A DNA stretch of 10,000 nt from Actinidia chinensis (lineage: Eukaryota; Streptophyta; Magnoliopsida; Ericales; Actinidiaceae): the NCBI GenBank assembly GCA_009663005.1, contig VIGQ01000622.1:1-10000 (forward strand). Direction: 5' to 3'. The notes beneath the pieces are model-generated. The model was given only the letters and a program-made list of their open reading frames with translations, did not search any database and was not told where the DNA came from. The position numbers and the translations under genes were made by a program. Shown one piece after another: positions 7,812 through 10,000 of this stretch (within the stretch, counting starts at the first letter, position 1; the number at the start of each line of letters is the position of its first letter).

Positions 7812-8210
7812 TAATATTCTGTAGTATACACCATATATACCATAGAGTAAAGTATAAACATCAATTTATTTCACAATATTAAACCAGAAGAGATGGAAAA
7901 ATGATTATCTAGAAGCTTAATGCAGCGTTTACATCTAGAATTTGTGGAGGGGATAGAAAAGAAAAGTTAAAATAAATTATTCAAAAGCGGACGTTGAAAG
8001 TATCAAAATAGAGTTTCTAAAAAAAAAAAAATTTAATTTTTTAAAATTATTTTTAACCCATAAGCAGAAGCAAAAACTAGATAAAAACATTATGACATAA
8101 CTTTTAAGGTAAAAAAATATAAACACTACCAATAAGCAACAATAAAAGAAAGTTAATAGATAACATCACAAGTAACTTCACTCCCCTCTCCTTTTTCCTT
8201 TTCCGCGACA

Positions 8211-8231
8211 AATCCAAAATCCAAAATCCAA
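8211..8231. repeat. Heptamer AATCCAA, three copies
   Basis: Three exact tandem copies of AATCCAA. A minor simple repeat with no visible role. Confidence 0.75.
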
Positions 8232-8771
8232 ACATAATGTCAGAAGCATGTTCCCCATTTTAAGTATTTTTAAGTTTCTTTATTTTAGGGCAAGAAATTT
8301 TGCAGATAAACACTCACAAAAGTTGTGAGAAACACATTTTTGGGCCATGTTTTCTCTTTATCTTTCTTCTACTATACCTACAACAGCTTCCTCACATGAA
8401 AATTGCATTTTCCCCCTCACTAAAGATATAAAAGTACCTGATCCAATGAGAAGGGAATGGCTTTTGCCCTAACCAGCTGTTTCACTTTCTACTTTTGTAA
8501 AAGTTGATCTTATTGTTCAAAACAAGAACACAATAAGTCAATTGTGGCACCAACCTTTAAGACCCTCTTTCCAGATACTGCTTGCTTATCAAATTTTGGC
8601 AGACACGTAAAGTTCAGAGAGTAAGGGTTAACAAGCACTTAAAACTGACCCATTTGAAGATGAAATGTAGTGGTTGTTCTTTACAGAAAATCTTTCGACT
8701 TTTCAACATTTTGCTTTTGGACTTCAGTAAAGTTTGAGCTGTAGCTCCATTGGACTTGATAAGTGAGTGGT

Positions 8772-8788
8772 GGTTTAAACTTTAAACC
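8772..8788. repeat. Perfect 17-bp palindrome GGTTTAAACTTTAAACC
   Basis: Two 8-base arms, GGTTTAAA and TTTAAACC, around a single C. A short AT-rich inverted repeat with no evident context. Confidence 0.6.
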
Positions 8789-8880
8789 TCTAAAGCTCTT
8801 GTTTTTTCCACTGCTTAATCTGATAATGATTGGTGTAGGAATAAAATACTTTTCTGGTAAAAGAGATGCAATGCATCATC

Positions 8881-9530
8881 ACATTTTTCTCATCAATGGA
8901 AAATGTGTAGGAAACAAGTAAGAAAAACTTTAGGATCGCTTGAACCGCTACGTTCACCATTCTGAGATGGAATTTTATCTTGTTTTTGAATGTGTTCCAA
9001 CATGTAAATATTGCAAAGTATTAGTGTGTTTGGGTAACATAGCTCAACTTCGTGTCGCTGTGTGATAATTGAAGGTTTGTTCATTCAAGTTTTTAGGGTA
9101 TTATGACCAATTTTGGTTTTTTACACATTTCTCCCAATTTTTTTGGAAAACAAGTAGAAAAAACTTCAGGATAACATTCCCATCTCATAATAGCCAGAGT
9201 ATTTGTGCTTTGGTAACATAGGACCATACTTAGGTCACTCAGCTTTAAGGGAAGAGTGTGACTATTTTTTTTTACATTTTCTCCCATTAGACGCGTTGAT
9301 TGTTTTCTTTCAAAGGAATTTTTTTGTAAAACAAGTAGGATTAGGATCGCTTGGATCAGCGCTACATTTCACAATCTAAGACAGAATTGTTAACTCCATT
9401 TTGTAATGCGTGTTCCATCCTAAACCACAGCTAAGATATTAGTATATTCTTGTAACCTAGAACCATACTTCCTATGATTGGAAGATTGTTTCATTCAAGT
9501 TTTATTCTTTCTCTCTTTTAGATCTTTCAG
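8881..9530. repeat. Three diverged tandem copies of a roughly 150-257 bp unit
   Basis: The units are about 8881-9124, 9125-9273 and 9274-9530. Shared landmarks in the same order are an ACATTTTCTCCC-like start (8881, 9125, 9274), then GAAAACAAGTA or GTAAAACAAGTA (near 8911, 9146, 9326) followed by AGGAT (AGGATCGCTTG in copies 1 and 3), then TGTTCCA (copies 1 and 3), then GTAACATAG or GTAACCTAG (9034, 9213, 9452) with ACCATACTT next (copies 2 and 3), and TCATTCAAGTTTT (copies 1 and 3, 9081 and 9491). Copy 2 lacks an internal part. Translations of copies 1 and 2 on the - strand also share a P-VF-TCF pattern. The copies are too diverged and stop-rich to be a coding tandem array. This may be an old segmental tandem duplication or a degenerate repeat family. 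Confidence 0.7.
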
Positions 9531-9537
9531 CTTTGCA

Positions 9538-9583
9538 TCTCTAGTGTACATCTTCTTTTTTTAAAAAAAAAAAAAACTAGAGA
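9538..9583. repeat. Inverted repeat around a T7-A14 tract
   Basis: TCTCTAGT (9538-9545) is inverted in ACTAGAGA (9576-9583), and between them seven T are followed by fourteen A (9556-9576). The DNA can fold into an imperfect hairpin. The homopolymer lengths may not be reliable. Confidence 0.55.
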
Positions 9584-10000
9584 AGAGAGAACTCTAAAAA
9601 ATAAAAGGTACCAATAAACAAAACCATTAATAATCAACAACTAACCACTACAAACGTTTTGAATTTTTGTTACCGGGAACACTTGCAAATATCCATTGAG
9701 ACCTCTGAATTACAAATGGAACCTCAGCAGCGGTTATTAATTCAATGTGTTAGATTTAAATCAGAAGACTGGGAAAATTATTATAATCAATGTTTGAACA
9801 TTTAAACATTAACAAAGGTTTGAACTAACATAACACATACAATAAACCAGTGCAACAACCTTGTGAAAAAAAATAGATACATATAATCAAGCACTTGTAA
9901 TTTTTAATTTCTCACACAACAATAGGAACAAAAAGAAGAACCGTCTCCAAGTAAAGAATTGATACAACAACACCAGTTTTGAATGAAATTGTCTCACTTT
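9584..10000. other. AT-rich right end, no gene seen
   Basis: About 400 bp with stops in every frame and no splice-site pattern linked to coding sequence. No feature supported. Confidence 0.5.

Larger units (their letters stand above)
7814..8880. other. AT-rich intergenic region, no gene seen
   Basis: Long A and T runs (for example 8020-8050) and stops in every frame. It contains a short heptamer repeat at 8211-8231, a TATAAAAG at 8427-8434 without a following gene, and two short perfect palindromes at 8772-8788 and 8865-8877. None of these supports a gene in the window. Confidence 0.55.

Noticed and set aside
8427..8434. TATAAAAG as a TATA box for a gene
   Set aside because: No coding sequence follows on the + strand before the window end, and such strings are common in AT-rich DNA.
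8893..9287. Two small - strand ORFs with similar endings (8893-9084 and 9093-9287)
   Set aside because: Their similarity is explained by the tandem repeat units; the third unit does not keep the frame.

Overview
This is nuclear DNA of a flowering plant, most likely a eudicot. The evidence is AT-rich intergenic sequence, GT-AG introns, a phosphoinositide kinase of the plant FAB1 type, a plant-specific PADRE (DUF4228) gene, and MITE-like non-autonomous transposons. I cannot name the species from the sequence. No bacterial, phage or CRISPR-type system is present.

Layout. Positions 1-2517 on the + strand hold the 3' part of a FAB1A/FAB1B-type phosphatidylinositol-3-phosphate 5-kinase gene, in three exons (1-1180, 1295-1557, 2261-2517) and two introns. 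The gene's beginning (FYVE and chaperonin-like regions) lies to the left of the window. A 3' UTR with a perfect GAGGGCTC hairpin follows. Positions 2861-5708 are AT-rich and I see no gene there. Positions 5709-6309 on the - strand hold the main exon of a PADRE-domain protein with an MGN start, ending at a likely GT donor; its last exon was not found. The two genes are convergent. To the right of the PADRE start are a leader with a small upstream ORF and a promoter region with three W-box cores. Positions 6819-7220 look like a Mutator-like MITE with a 9-bp near-perfect target duplication. A GAATGG hexamer repeat begins about 12 bp beyond it, and 7549-7811 looks like a Stowaway-like MITE. Positions 8881-9530 contain three diverged copies of a roughly 150-257 bp tandem unit. 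The rest is AT-rich sequence with no supported gene.

The most notable feature is that both protein genes are broken by many one- or two-base indels, mostly in or beside short homopolymers, while the codons between the breaks match their families almost perfectly. In FAB1 the first 995 bases are clean, then about eight indels fall within 100 bp and eight more in exon 2. This suggests locally unpolished long-read sequence or gap filling more than two old pseudogenes, but sequence alone cannot settle it.

The two genes have no evident shared pathway: FAB1 makes PI(3,5)P2 on endosomes and vacuoles, and PADRE genes are stress- and pathogen-responsive. I see no convincing undescribed system here.
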